In this document: piece after piece, positions 1 to 7,911 of the stretch | Layout of the letters: each line of letters opens with the position of its first letter | Numbering within the stretch: position 1 is the stretch's first letter | The notes under the pieces: generated by a model | Told to the model about the DNA's origin: nothing | The model's input: only the letters and a program-made list of their open reading frames with translations | The model's database searches: none | Source: Methanomicrobiales archaeon HGW-Methanomicrobiales-3 | Lineage (GTDB): Archaea > Halobacteriota > Methanomicrobia > Methanomicrobiales > Methanospirillaceae | Assembly: GCA_002839605.1 (NCBI GenBank) | Contig: PGYK01000010.1 | Coordinates: 1-64,000, forward strand | Length of the DNA: 64,000 bases | Direction: 5' to 3' | Made by a program: the position numbers and the translations under genes

Positions 1-135
1 GTCAAGTACTTCCATGACTGCAAAGATCAGCGTCAGGCACCGGACCAGGAAGAGGAGGAGCACGTCTGCTCTGTGCGAAACGTACCCCAGATGCCTGATA
101 TCCGCCGCGAGCCGGGTGCAGAATTCGTGGAGCAT
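1..135 (-). CDS. Partial membrane protein, N-terminal 45 residues
   Basis: An open frame starts with ATG at 135 and runs off the left edge of the window. The 45 visible residues begin MLHEFCTRLAADIRHLGYVS and continue into a hydrophobic stretch at about residues 24-40 that is probably the first membrane helix. An archaeal TATA-like box (TTATATAA on the minus strand) lies about 20 bases upstream, so the transcript may be leaderless; no ribosome-binding site is evident. The family cannot be recognised from this much sequence. A longer competing frame over the same bases (2-301) is proline/arginine-rich and does not look like a protein. Confidence 0.5.
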   Translation of the reverse strand, partial: MLHEFCTRLAADIRHLGYVSHRADVLLLFLVRCLTLIFAVMEVLD

Positions 136-150
136 TGTGATTAATGGATG

Positions 151-160
151 TTTTATATAA
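151..160 (-). promoter_or_regulatory. TATA box for the partial gene at the left edge
   Basis: The plus-strand bases ttttatataa read TTATATAAAA on the minus strand, a good archaeal TATA element. Its centre is about 20 bases from the ATG at 135, the spacing expected for a leaderless or very short-leader transcript. Confidence 0.45.
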
Positions 161-451
161 TCTTTTAAAATCTTGCTGGTGATTGCGAGTATTTTCGCAC
201 TCATTCTGGCAATCCGGCTGACGGGTGGCGGGCGATGGGCGGACGGGGTTGGGGGGTAGAGGGTGGCGCGGGGGGAGTGCGGGAGTTTTTATGCTGTGCA
301 AACTAATTCTCTTGTATTAAGAAGGGTTCTGCCAGATGGAACCTATTGGAATGAGGCAGGGATGAGATTACGATATAAAATTTCATTAGTCCCCATGAGA
401 ATTTGCAAAAACTTTATAAGATTTTGAATGAATGTATATGTGTTATACACG

Positions 452-481
452 CTATCGTCCTGACACTTCTTGGGACGATAG
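452..481 (+). ncRNA. Hairpin followed by T-rich tract, possible small RNA end or 5' UTR structure
   Basis: A perfect 9-bp inverted repeat (CTATCGTCC at 452-460, GGACGATAG at 473-481) with a 12-base loop is followed at once by a T-rich tract (482-491). It sits between a TATA-like sequence (ctttataag, about 411-419) and the NYN gene at 514. It could end a short transcript starting near 440, or be a structured leader or attenuator of the NYN gene. Only the palindrome and T tract are seen directly; the RNA is inferred. Confidence 0.35.
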
Positions 482-513
482 TTTCTTCTTCTTAAGTCGT
501 TTATTGTAAATTA

Positions 514-1056
514 ATGACTGGCCGCATAGCTGTTTTTATTGATAATGGATATTTATCAAAGGCCCTTAATGATGGAACAAAAATTGACTTCGTAAAATTT
601 TGTGATACCGTCTGTGGCGATAAAGAACGCCTCAGGACATATTTTTACGATTGTAAACCATACAAAAGCGAACCCCCGACTGAAGAAGAAAAATACAAAA
701 TCAGCCAGTATGATAAATTTGCCAACAAAATTGAAGCCCTTCCGCGGTTCCAGATGCGGTTTGGCAAACTGCGTAAAAATAAAGATGGTTCTTTTGAACA
801 GAAGCGTGTTGATATCCTTCTTGCGGTTGAGTTAGTCCGTTTGAGCTGGTCAGGCCAGATACAATATGCAGTCATTGTAACTGGTGACAGCGATTTCGTT
901 CCGGCAATTGAGGCTGCGAAAGATGCTGGAGTTATAACAAAATTGTATTATTCCCGTCGATCTGTTCATGACGAACTCCTTTCTGCTGTAGATGAACGGT
1001 GTGAAATGGATCAAGCGTTCTTTGAAACGGTCAAGCGGGAAAAACAGAATCTTTGA
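514..1056 (+). CDS. NYN (LabA/DUF88-like) PIN-fold domain protein
   Basis: This 180-residue protein has the NYN pattern of PIN-like nucleases. It starts with RIAVFIDNGY, putting the first acidic residue at Asp10. KRVDILLAVEL gives Asp100, and VTGDSDFVP gives Asp125 and Asp127, the acidic cluster that binds metal in the fold. The family is predicted to act on RNA; the substrate here is unknown. The length fits a single NYN domain. No ribosome-binding site precedes the ATG, and a hairpin with a T tract lies 33 bases upstream. The gene is clearly AT-richer than its surroundings, with many AAA, ATT and TTT codons, which suggests transfer. It has no close neighbour on its strand. Confidence 0.8.
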   Translation: MTGRIAVFIDNGYLSKALNDGTKIDFVKFCDTVCGDKERLRTYFYDCKPYKSEPPTEEEKYKISQYDKFANKIEALPRFQMRFGKLRKNKDGSFEQKRVDILLAVELVRLSWSGQIQYAVIVTGDSDFVPAIEAAKDAGVITKLYYSRRSVHDELLSAVDERCEMDQAFFETVKREKQNL

Positions 1057-1086
1057 AGGAAAAATCACTTAGAATTATCTTTTTTT

Positions 1087-1560
1087 AAAGACGGCAACAC
1101 CACTCATTTCATCCCACCACCATCATCCCCACCGCCCCCGCCAGCCGGCCCCCCCTCCCCCCCTCTCCTTCCCCACAAGCAACCGCCGCCCCAAATCTCA
1201 CACCGGTAAACCGCACAAACCCCCCCATGTCAGGCAGGGGGGTCCCCCCCTCCCGCTTCCCGCAATGGGGGGGGAGCCACCCCCTCCGGAAAAATTATTG
1301 GCGGGGGGAGGGGGGCCCTGCCCCCCCGACTCATCGTTGAGTAACGCGGAACTTCCTGCACAGGCCCGGGCTGCGATTCGCGTGGAACCTCCGGCGGGAG
1401 CGGGGATTCACCTCCCCAACCCGATACTGGGAAGCATGCGGATTGTGCCTGCCGCGGGAGGGGGAGGGTACCCCCACCCTCCCCCCGGGATCAGTGGGGG
1501 GAGTCCCCCCTTCCGGAAAAATAATTGGTGGGGGGAGGGGGGTACCCCTCCCCTTCCACG
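1087..1560. repeat. Gene-free region with long G/C runs and an imperfect direct repeat
   Basis: The roughly 620 bases between the NYN gene and trkH hold no convincing gene. They are built from runs of C and G up to eight long. A unit of about 60 bases centred on ccggaaaaattattgg (from about 1267) recurs from about 1496 with ccggaaaaataattgg, each copy flanked by G-runs that can pair with nearby C-runs. Frames across the region translate to glycine/proline-rich low-complexity peptides and are rejected as genes. Confidence 0.6.
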
Positions 1561-1678
1561 CACGATTCAATCCCGCAAAAATAGGGTGTGACAGGCTATG
1601 ACCCACCGGAAATTCCCTAAAGTGACAGGTTATAACCCGACACCCGCCCGGCAGATCCCCGGCCCCGGCTGGGAAAGC

Positions 1679-3136
1679 CTAGTCCTCCCCCTTGAACACC
1701 GCGATCAGGAGCATCACCACGGGGATCACTTCGAGCCGGCCGATCCACATGGTGATGATAAAGACCCACTTGGAGATGACCGGCATAGCGGGCGAGACAT
1801 ACCCGGTATTGATCCCGCAGTTGGAGAACGCGGAGACGATAGAGAAGGCGGTTTCCGTGACAGAATACGAGGAAGCATTAAACTGGATGACAATCAGGCT
1901 GGCAATGGCGACCGTCCCCACCGAGAGGATGATGATGAGCATGTTCTTTGCCGTCTCAAGTTCAGCCATCGCCTTGGGGATGATCCGGCCTTCAATCCGG
2001 AACGGGATGAGCACCTTGCCGCTCAAGAACACCCGCTGGAACCACCAGAACAGGGCCTGGAATGCAAATCCCACCCGGTTTAACTTGATCCCGCCGGCAG
2101 TGCTGCCCGCAGCCCCGCCGATAAAGACTACCAGGGCAAAGAAGAGGATCGTGACATCCGCCCACGAATGAAGACCCGTGATCTGGTAACCGGTCGTGGT
2201 CATGGCCGATACCGTCATGAAGATGGCCTGGTGCAGGGCAGCACCCAACCCGAGATTGGTGAAGAAGATGAGGTCATACGTGACCACGGCTGTTGCGATG
2301 GCAAGGATGATGAGGAAGAGCTTGACCTGCATGTCGCCAAAGAGGCTGAAACGCCGGTTCTCGATGACCAGGTAATAGAGCTTGAACGGGAGCGCTCCCA
2401 CGATCATGAGCGGGATCAGGAGCAGTTCCAGGGCAAAGTTGTTGTAATGCAGGATCCCATCCGGGTGCAGGGTGAACCCTCCCGTAGAGATGGTGGTAAG
2501 CCCGAGATTGACGGCTTCCCAGAGCGAGAGCCCGGTGAAGAGGATCAGGCCGATGGCAATGAACGTGAGGAGCGCGTAAATCTTCACAAGCCTCCGCCCG
2601 GTGTTCATGACGCTTGGCAGGAACGGCTCGTCCCGGCTCTCGCTCCGGAAGATCTTCGAGCGGGAGAGCCCCGTGCTGCTGCCAAGCGCAATGGCAAACG
2701 CGATGATCCCGATACCGCCCACCCACTGCATGTACGAGCGCCAGAAGAGGAGGGCATGAGGCGTGGTATCAAGAGAGACCATCATCGTAAACGCCGTACC
2801 CGTCCACCCGGCCATCCCTTCAAAGACAGCGTCGGTAAAACTCATGTTGAGGGCGAGCATGAACGGAATACCGCTGACAACCGCACAGGCAAACCAGAAG
2901 AGCGCCACCGAGCAGAAGGCCGTTGAGAGCCGGAAGCCCCGTTCCTGCCGGGGGAGCGACGGGATAACGACACCGATTAAAAAGAAGATGACCGGCACCG
3001 CAGCCATCGGGATGAGCATCTCCCACTCGGCATACAGGAGGGCAACAAGGAGCGGTACACAGGTGACCGGCGCGACAAAGACAAAGAGATCCCCAACGTC
3101 AGAAACGATCGTGGAGAGATAGCGCAGGCGCTGCAT
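1679..3136 (-). CDS. trkH: TrkH-type potassium uptake channel subunit
   Basis: The 485-residue membrane protein matches the TrkH/KtrB length of about 480. It has the four pseudo-repeat pore loops of the superfamily, recognisable as GMAGWTGTAF, TTISTGGFT, SAMTTTGYQ and SAFSNCGINTGY, each with its filter glycine. The C-terminus MWIGRLEVIPVVMLL is also typical. It should import K+ across the cytoplasmic membrane, normally gated by a TrkA-type RCK protein; no trkA is in the window. The frame stays open to 3343, but the extra 69 residues are arginine/proline-rich and overlap the desulfoferrodoxin region, so I take MQRLRYLSTIV at 3136 as the start. Confidence 0.92.
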   Translation of the reverse strand: MQRLRYLSTIVSDVGDLFVFVAPVTCVPLLVALLYAEWEMLIPMAAVPVIFFLIGVVIPSLPRQERGFRLSTAFCSVALFWFACAVVSGIPFMLALNMSFTDAVFEGMAGWTGTAFTMMVSLDTTPHALLFWRSYMQWVGGIGIIAFAIALGSSTGLSRSKIFRSESRDEPFLPSVMNTGRRLVKIYALLTFIAIGLILFTGLSLWEAVNLGLTTISTGGFTLHPDGILHYNNFALELLLIPLMIVGALPFKLYYLVIENRRFSLFGDMQVKLFLIILAIATAVVTYDLIFFTNLGLGAALHQAIFMTVSAMTTTGYQITGLHSWADVTILFFALVVFIGGAAGSTAGGIKLNRVGFAFQALFWWFQRVFLSGKVLIPFRIEGRIIPKAMAELETAKNMLIIILSVGTVAIASLIVIQFNASSYSVTETAFSIVSAFSNCGINTGYVSPAMPVISKWVFIITMWIGRLEVIPVVMLLIAVFKGED

Positions 3137-3195
3137 CACATAGGGGTTAGTAGCCCCGGCTCTATTAGCATTTGCGTTTGAAAAGAGAAAGGGGG

Positions 3196-3576
3196 TTATG
3201 CTTTGTTTGTCCAGAGCCCGTGGACACTGCAGTACTCCCGGACCTTCACATCGGTGTCGGGAATGCAGAACTCTGCCTCCGGCTTCTCGCCGGGCCGGAA
3301 TCCATGGATGTACAGCGTGTCGCCGTGGCGGACCTCCACCCACTCGATGTAATGCTTCTCTTCCATGGGATGGGGGATGGATCCCACCTTCACGAGAATC
3401 CCGTTTTTTGACTTCTCGACAACGGGAACGTGCTTCTCCAGTCCCGCATCAGCGGTCTTTTCGACCTGCAGGACCATGGGCTTGTCGCAGCAGACAAGGG
3501 TGCCTGCCGAGGCGTGGACAACCTTGGTGATATTCCCGCATACCTCGCACTTGTACACTTCAAACAGTTTTGTCAT
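3196..3576 (-). CDS. dfx: Desulfoferrodoxin (class I superoxide reductase)
   Basis: The 126-residue protein has both iron sites of a 2Fe superoxide reductase. The N-terminal desulforedoxin-like centre has Cys10, Cys13, Cys29 and Cys30. The catalytic centre has His49, His69, His75, Cys116 and His119, with the Glu47-Lys48 loop used in catalysis. The enzyme reduces superoxide to peroxide in the cytoplasm without releasing oxygen, taking electrons usually from rubredoxin. It lies 16 bases downstream of fprA on the same strand, so it probably shares a transcript with that oxygen-reducing enzyme. The usual electron donor, rubredoxin, is decayed in this locus. Confidence 0.95.
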   Translation of the reverse strand: MTKLFEVYKCEVCGNITKVVHASAGTLVCCDKPMVLQVEKTADAGLEKHVPVVEKSKNGILVKVGSIPHPMEEKHYIEWVEVRHGDTLYIHGFRPGEKPEAEFCIPDTDVKVREYCSVHGLWTNKA

Positions 3577-3592
3577 GCCAGTACCTCCGTTT

Positions 3593-4777
3593 CTATACGA
3601 TGCCTGCTTCCTGATGCTTCTTTAATATTTCGTCTGCCAGCCGGTCGAGCGCCTGCATGCAGGCTTCGTCAGGGATACCCTTGACGAGCACCGGTTCGAG
3701 CACTTCCACCTTCACATGGTCGAGCATTGATACAATCGTCTCGGCACTCTTCCCGCCCCAGCCGTACGAGCCGATGACCGAGGCGTACCGGGTCTTGGGC
3801 CGGAGAGCGTTTGCAAGGTAGGTTGCATAGACTACCTGGGGGTGCGGGCCAAAGAGCACGGTCGGGGTTGCCATGACCACGGTCGCCGCATCCACAAGAG
3901 CGAGGGCGAGTTCGCCGATATCGGTCCGGGGGAGGTTGAAGGGTTTTGCCACGATCCCCCGGGCAATGAGGGCTGCTGTTAAGTGATCCACCATCTTCTG
4001 CGTGCTGCCGTGCATGGACACGTACGGGAGAACCACCTCGTTTTTGACGGTATCGGACACCCAGTCGCTGTAAGCATCGAGCATGAACGAGGGATTCTTC
4101 TGGATTGGGCCATGGCTTGGGGCGATCATCGTTGGCGAGAGTGCCCGCACCTTCCCGATGTATCCTTTGATACTGTTCCGGAAGGGCATCATGATCTCGG
4201 CATAATACCGCTTTGCCGAACGGAGCGAGACTGCGTCCTCCACGAGGAAGAGTTCGCTTGAGGCCAGATGGAACCCGAAGAGGTCGCAGGGGAAGAGGAT
4301 CCGGTCCTCGCGCAGGAACGTGAGCTGCGTCTCAGGCCAGTGCGTCCACGGGGTTAAGAGGAACTGGAGCGTCCGGTCACCCAAAGAGAGGGTATCCCCG
4401 TCTTTTACGATATGGAAGACATCGGCAGGAACATGGAGCAGCGCGATGAGAAGGTCCCGGCACTTCTCGTTTGTCACCACTTTTGCGTTCGGGAAGAACT
4501 CCAGGATCATGGGGAGCGAGCCGGAGTGATCCTGCTCGGCATGATTGATGACAATGTAATCGATGCGGTCAACTTTGAGCTTGACCAGGTTCTCGACAAG
4601 TTCGAACTCCTTTGCCGGGTCGACGGTATCGATCAGGGCAGTCTTCTCGCTTCCCTGTATGAGATACGAGTTATAGCTCGTGCCGTCAGGAAGGGGGATG
4701 AGCTCATCGAAGAGCCGGCGGTCGAAGTCGAGTGCTCCGACCCAGTATATTTTTGGGGCAATTTCACGAAAAACCAT
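3593..4777 (-). CDS. fprA: Flavodiiron protein, F420H2 oxidase type
   Basis: The 394-residue protein has the two-domain flavodiiron layout. The N-terminal metallo-beta-lactamase-like domain carries the diiron ligands His79, Glu81, Asp83 (INHAEQDHSGS), His146, Asp165 and His222. The C-terminal flavodoxin-like domain starts near residue 248 with VVLPYVSMHGSTQKM, the FMN-binding loop. In methanogens this family oxidises F420H2 and reduces O2 to water in the cytoplasm. The start is supported by a purine-rich site (GAGAGGAT) 5-10 bases upstream. It is followed closely by desulfoferrodoxin and preceded at 16 bases by the rubredoxin remnant, an oxidative-stress operon. Confidence 0.93.
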   Translation of the reverse strand: MVFREIAPKIYWVGALDFDRRLFDELIPLPDGTSYNSYLIQGSEKTALIDTVDPAKEFELVENLVKLKVDRIDYIVINHAEQDHSGSLPMILEFFPNAKVVTNEKCRDLLIALLHVPADVFHIVKDGDTLSLGDRTLQFLLTPWTHWPETQLTFLREDRILFPCDLFGFHLASSELFLVEDAVSLRSAKRYYAEIMMPFRNSIKGYIGKVRALSPTMIAPSHGPIQKNPSFMLDAYSDWVSDTVKNEVVLPYVSMHGSTQKMVDHLTAALIARGIVAKPFNLPRTDIGELALALVDAATVVMATPTVLFGPHPQVVYATYLANALRPKTRYASVIGSYGWGGKSAETIVSMLDHVKVEVLEPVLVKGIPDEACMQALDRLADEILKKHQEAGIV

Positions 4778-4793
4778 AGATATCCTCTCTCAT

Positions 4794-4956
4794 TCAGGGT
4801 TGAAATACTTCTTTTTTTGGGAAAGCAGACCGGGCTGGCCCGGTCGGGAGGGAGATCGGCAAACGGGATGCCGGGAGCGATGTTCTGCAGCGGTTCTCCC
4901 TTTTCGGGATTGTATTTGTGGCCGCAAATGCCACAGATGTAACATTCCATTCCCAT
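4794..4956 (-). pseudogene. Rubredoxin, frameshifted and missing key residues
   Basis: The frame from ATG 4956 (GAGGTG upstream) begins with a normal rubredoxin half: CYICGICGHKYNP with the first CxxC (Cys8, Cys11), then GIPFADLPPD. The second half has lost the conserved features. Where family members have Trp and CPxCG, this reads DRASPVCF, so Trp, the third Cys and the following Gly are gone. A seven-T run at 4812-4818 then puts the normal ending out of frame: shifted by one base, it reads PKKEVFQP followed by a stop at 4794, giving the usual 53 residues. Three lost residues plus a frameshift point to decay. A single sequencing indel could explain only the shift. Confidence 0.8.
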
Positions 4957-5057
4957 GAAAACACCTCAATTGGTAAGTAAACGGTACTCTAGTGTAGCGT
5001 CATATCTCAATAATCATTTCGATGAGGCATGCCGGGCAGATCACGGTACGGGGGCCG

Positions 5058-5606
5058 CTAAAAACCCCCGGTTACGTTCTCCTTTCCGGCAAGGTAACGG
5101 TTATAAAAGAACCGGAACGAGGCATTCTTCTTCACTGCGGTCTCCAGAGAGAAAGATTTGAGGAGCTCAAACATGAAATCAATGCGCGAATCGAACCGGA
5201 GCGGGATTAAGGCATTGAAATCCTCTTTTGTCAGATCATCGGTACTTGAGAGATCCGCAACGCCGAGTGCCTGGGCAGCATCAAACGAGATCCCGGCCAG
5301 GTACCAGCTCTCGATCTCCCGGATCACAATAACAATGCTGCGGGATTCTACTTCGTCGAACCGGTAATAGAGGATCTGTTTCTTGTCGCGGACAGAGCGT
5401 TCATTGTCGATGTCGGCAACAAAGATGTAATCGTTCTTCATCAGGGCAACGCTTTTTAGGAATTTGTTCACCTTTGCGCGCTTGATGCAGGCGTACGGAA
5501 TGATCTCCACCGAATGGTACGAGGGGGCGATCAAAGGTTTGATGATCCGGCCAAAGAAACGGATGTCGTCCTCTCCTTCGACCATGATGAACAGGCGCTT
5601 CTTCAT
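5058..5606 (-). CDS. TOPRIM-like protein, partner of the adjacent ATPase
   Basis: The 182-residue protein opens with LFIMVEGEDDIRFFGRI, with Glu10 as the first TOPRIM acid, followed by FVADIDNER with the DxD pair Asp65 and Asp67. REIESWYLAG (Glu99) is a further conserved-looking patch. This resembles the small stand-alone TOPRIM/DUF4276- or DUF4435-like proteins that occur with ABC-type ATPases. The start lies four bases after the stop of the ATPase gene, so the two are almost certainly translated together. By analogy with OLD and PARIS systems it would be the nuclease effector licensed by the ATPase. That role is inference; the motifs and pairing are seen directly. Confidence 0.7.
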   Translation of the reverse strand: MKKRLFIMVEGEDDIRFFGRIIKPLIAPSYHSVEIIPYACIKRAKVNKFLKSVALMKNDYIFVADIDNERSVRDKKQILYYRFDEVESRSIVIVIREIESWYLAGISFDAAQALGVADLSSTDDLTKEDFNALIPLRFDSRIDFMFELLKSFSLETAVKKNASFRFFYNRYLAGKENVTGGF

Positions 5607-5610
5607 GGTC

Positions 5611-6876
5611 TTACAGCCCGAGAAGGTTCTGCACGTAGAGTTCCTCGATCCCGATCTCGTTTTCGAGAAACGCCTTCACCTCATCCTTGTCGCCGGGCCG
5701 GGAGATGACCGAGTATCCCTCGCTGTCCCGGGAGATGAGCAGGATGTCATCGAGCGTGGCGTACTTGACCACCTCAGTGCTGTGGGTGGTCACCATCACC
5801 TGCTTCTTCTCCGCCGCCTCCTTCATCATCGCCATGAGGCGGGAGACCAGGAACGGGTGGATGTGGCTGACCGGTTCCTCGATGATGATGAACGGTTTCT
5901 CCTCGAAGTACAGGGCAATGATCATGGCAAAGATGACGATCGTCCCGTCCGAGAGCGACGATGCCGGAAGATCATAACTCTTGGTGTAGCGCTCGCGCAG
6001 GGTTAAGATGAGCGAGATGTCCATGAACTTCTGGACCGAGAAGTCCTCGACAAAGGGTAAGACGTCGCGGAGGAGGTTGGAGAACTTCCGTTTCTTCTCA
6101 GGGTTCTCGATGATCGTCTTGATGGCGAGCGCAAGATTGCTCCCGTCCTCTTCAAGCTCCCGCTTTCCCGTGATCACCACCCCTTTTTTCGGGAGTTTCG
6201 GGTCGATGTCGTACACGGCAATCTTGTCAAAGAGTTTCTCGATATGTGGGAGCGGGTACCCGTACACGGTCTCTAAGAGCAGCGTCCGCTCCGGCAGGCG
6301 CTTGCCCCGGTAGAAAGCAGGGATGATATCGTCAACGGTGAGGCTGCACCCGTCCGGGATCTGTGCCGCGTACCGGACTATACCGCCTTCACTCGTGATC
6401 CGGAGTTCACCTTTCCCGATGAGGTTCGTCTTTTTGACCTGGTCACCGTGACATTCGCAGTTCATCAGCTCGCAGCCGATGACCAGCTCGTCCCGGACAA
6501 TAAAAAACCCGTCGCCGGTTTTGTCGAACCGGATGGCAAACTCATACGAGGATTCGCAGGACCGTATCCCCAGCCGGACACCGTTCTCATGATCAGGATT
6601 GAGGAGATCGGGCGTGCCTTGCGGATCGTAGAGGATCTTCACCGTAAGATCCCGTAAATTCCGGATCCGGGCATTCCGGATATACTCAACCCCGCCCTGC
6701 ATGGCAATCGCGTTCACTACCCCGTGGCGGGCGATGTCCCGGAGAAACTTGAATATGCTGATAAAATTGGATTTGCCGGCAGCGTTGGAGCCGATAACAA
6801 CATTGAACCGGGTCAGGTCTACGTCAATCTCAGAGAAACTCTTGAAATTTTCAATATGGATGCGGTTGATGGTCAT
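5611..6876 (-). CDS. AAA/ABC-type ATPase of the OLD/RecF-like class
   Basis: The 421-residue protein begins IHIENFKSFSEIDVDLTRFN, the typical first strand of SMC/RecF/OLD-like ATPases. It has a Walker A GSNAAGKS (residues 29-36), a signature-like SSLSDGT near 305, a Walker B FIIIEEP with catalytic acids Glu333/Glu334, and an H-loop MVTTHSTE with His365. It is short for SMC and has no long coiled coil, which fits the AAA_21/AAA_15 class encoded next to TOPRIM proteins. With the downstream gene it forms a two-gene unit like known anti-phage pairs. A housekeeping role cannot be excluded. Its 3' end is four bases from the TOPRIM gene. Confidence 0.75.
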   Translation of the reverse strand: MTINRIHIENFKSFSEIDVDLTRFNVVIGSNAAGKSNFISIFKFLRDIARHGVVNAIAMQGGVEYIRNARIRNLRDLTVKILYDPQGTPDLLNPDHENGVRLGIRSCESSYEFAIRFDKTGDGFFIVRDELVIGCELMNCECHGDQVKKTNLIGKGELRITSEGGIVRYAAQIPDGCSLTVDDIIPAFYRGKRLPERTLLLETVYGYPLPHIEKLFDKIAVYDIDPKLPKKGVVITGKRELEEDGSNLALAIKTIIENPEKKRKFSNLLRDVLPFVEDFSVQKFMDISLILTLRERYTKSYDLPASSLSDGTIVIFAMIIALYFEEKPFIIIEEPVSHIHPFLVSRLMAMMKEAAEKKQVMVTTHSTEVVKYATLDDILLISRDSEGYSVISRPGDKDEVKAFLENEIGIEELYVQNLLGL

Positions 6877-6952
6877 GGCAGGACACCGTTATCTCATCGT
6901 CAGCATGCAAGAAAAAGAAGGTATTGGTCCCGGGGGGTTTGGGGTAAAAGTA

Positions 6953-7459
6953 TCAGGGCAGTCCCACCCACGCGGGGTTGAGCTGCATGATGGCATAGGT
7001 CAGGTAGAGGGCAAACGTCACCCAGATCATATACGGGATGAGGAGCGCCCCGGCACCCGCAGTGACCCGGAACGCCTGGATGACCGTGCAGAGCAGGATT
7101 GCCCAGAGGGCGATGATGACCATCAGGGCGAGGAACAGGGAGTGCAGGGAGAAGAACGTAAACGACCAGCTGACATTGAGGAGGAGCTGGAACAGGAACA
7201 GGGCGATCCCGAACTGGACATCGCGGTTATTGAGGCCCCGGGAGAGCATCAGGTACAGGGAGAGACCCATCATCACGTAGAGGGCAGTCCAGACCGGGGC
7301 AAACACCCACGATGGAGGAGTGAGATCGGGTTTCTCAAGACCCGCATACCAGGTCGGAATCGATGGCGTGGTATAATACGATCCGACATAGCCGGCAAGC
7401 AGGCATATGCCAAGCGCAAACACGAGGAGGAGAATCTTATGAATAACGGAATTTGACAC
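6953..7459 (-). CDS. tspO: TspO/MBR family membrane protein
   Basis: The protein of about 168 residues has five hydrophobic segments and the TspO signature: PTWYAGLEKPDLTPPSW then VFAPVWTALYVMMG, QLLLNVSWSFTFF in the middle and IPYMIWVTFALYLTYAI near the end. The family binds porphyrins or sterols in the membrane; its role in archaea is not settled. I choose GTG at 7459 rather than ATG at 7465, because GGTGA lies six bases before the GTG but directly abuts the ATG. An 18-base palindrome overlaps this ribosome-binding site. The ATPase/TOPRIM pair follows 76 bases downstream on the same strand. Confidence 0.88.
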   Translation of the reverse strand: MSNSVIHKILLLVFALGICLLAGYVGSYYTTPSIPTWYAGLEKPDLTPPSWVFAPVWTALYVMMGLSLYLMLSRGLNNRDVQFGIALFLFQLLLNVSWSFTFFSLHSLFLALMVIIALWAILLCTVIQAFRVTAGAGALLIPYMIWVTFALYLTYAIMQLNPAWVGLP

Positions 7460-7468
7460 GCACATTCA

Positions 7469-7486
7469 CCAATACTAACGTATTGG
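7469..7486. promoter_or_regulatory. Palindrome overlapping the tspO ribosome-binding site
   Basis: CCAATAC-TAAC-GTATTGG is a perfect 7-bp inverted repeat with a 4-base loop. On the minus strand its 3' arm runs into the GGTGA that precedes the tspO GTG. It could be a repressor operator or an RNA hairpin that hides the ribosome-binding site. Confidence 0.4.
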
Positions 7487-7911
7487 AGAAGGGGGATATG
7501 AGATTGTCGGATGCCTGCGGTTATAGCTATCTTCACGGGAGCACGGGAAAAATGGAGCTCTGGTGAAAACCTGCGATGGGTTGTATTGGTTTGCGATGGA
7601 ACCACTGGCGCTCGGGGTCTCATCGACCCTCGCCTTTGTGGAGCAGGCCGTAAATGGGCGCCTGTAACTAAATGATAGAACCGGGGGTTGTGGGGGCTTG
7701 CCCCCGCAGGCTGCCGCCCTCCTCTTTAGGTAGAGTGAGGGTCACCCTCAGAATTCCACAAGATGACACTGTGGGAATGATTTAATATGAAAATGTCCTC
7801 AAAAATTTCATCCTGTGTGCCTGTGGCCGCAGGCATCATGTCCATTTCCCATGAAAATCACAATCGATAAGGATTCACAGAACTTTTGTTGGTTTATTGC
7901 GATGCCTGCCG

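Noticed and set aside
2-301. 99-residue minus-strand frame
   Set aside because: Proline/arginine-rich with no family features. The alternative minus-strand frame from 135, with a membrane helix and TATA box, is more plausible.
3137-3343. N-terminal extension of TrkH
   Set aside because: Composition is unlike a protein and it overlaps the desulfoferrodoxin gene; the normal TrkH start is at 3136.
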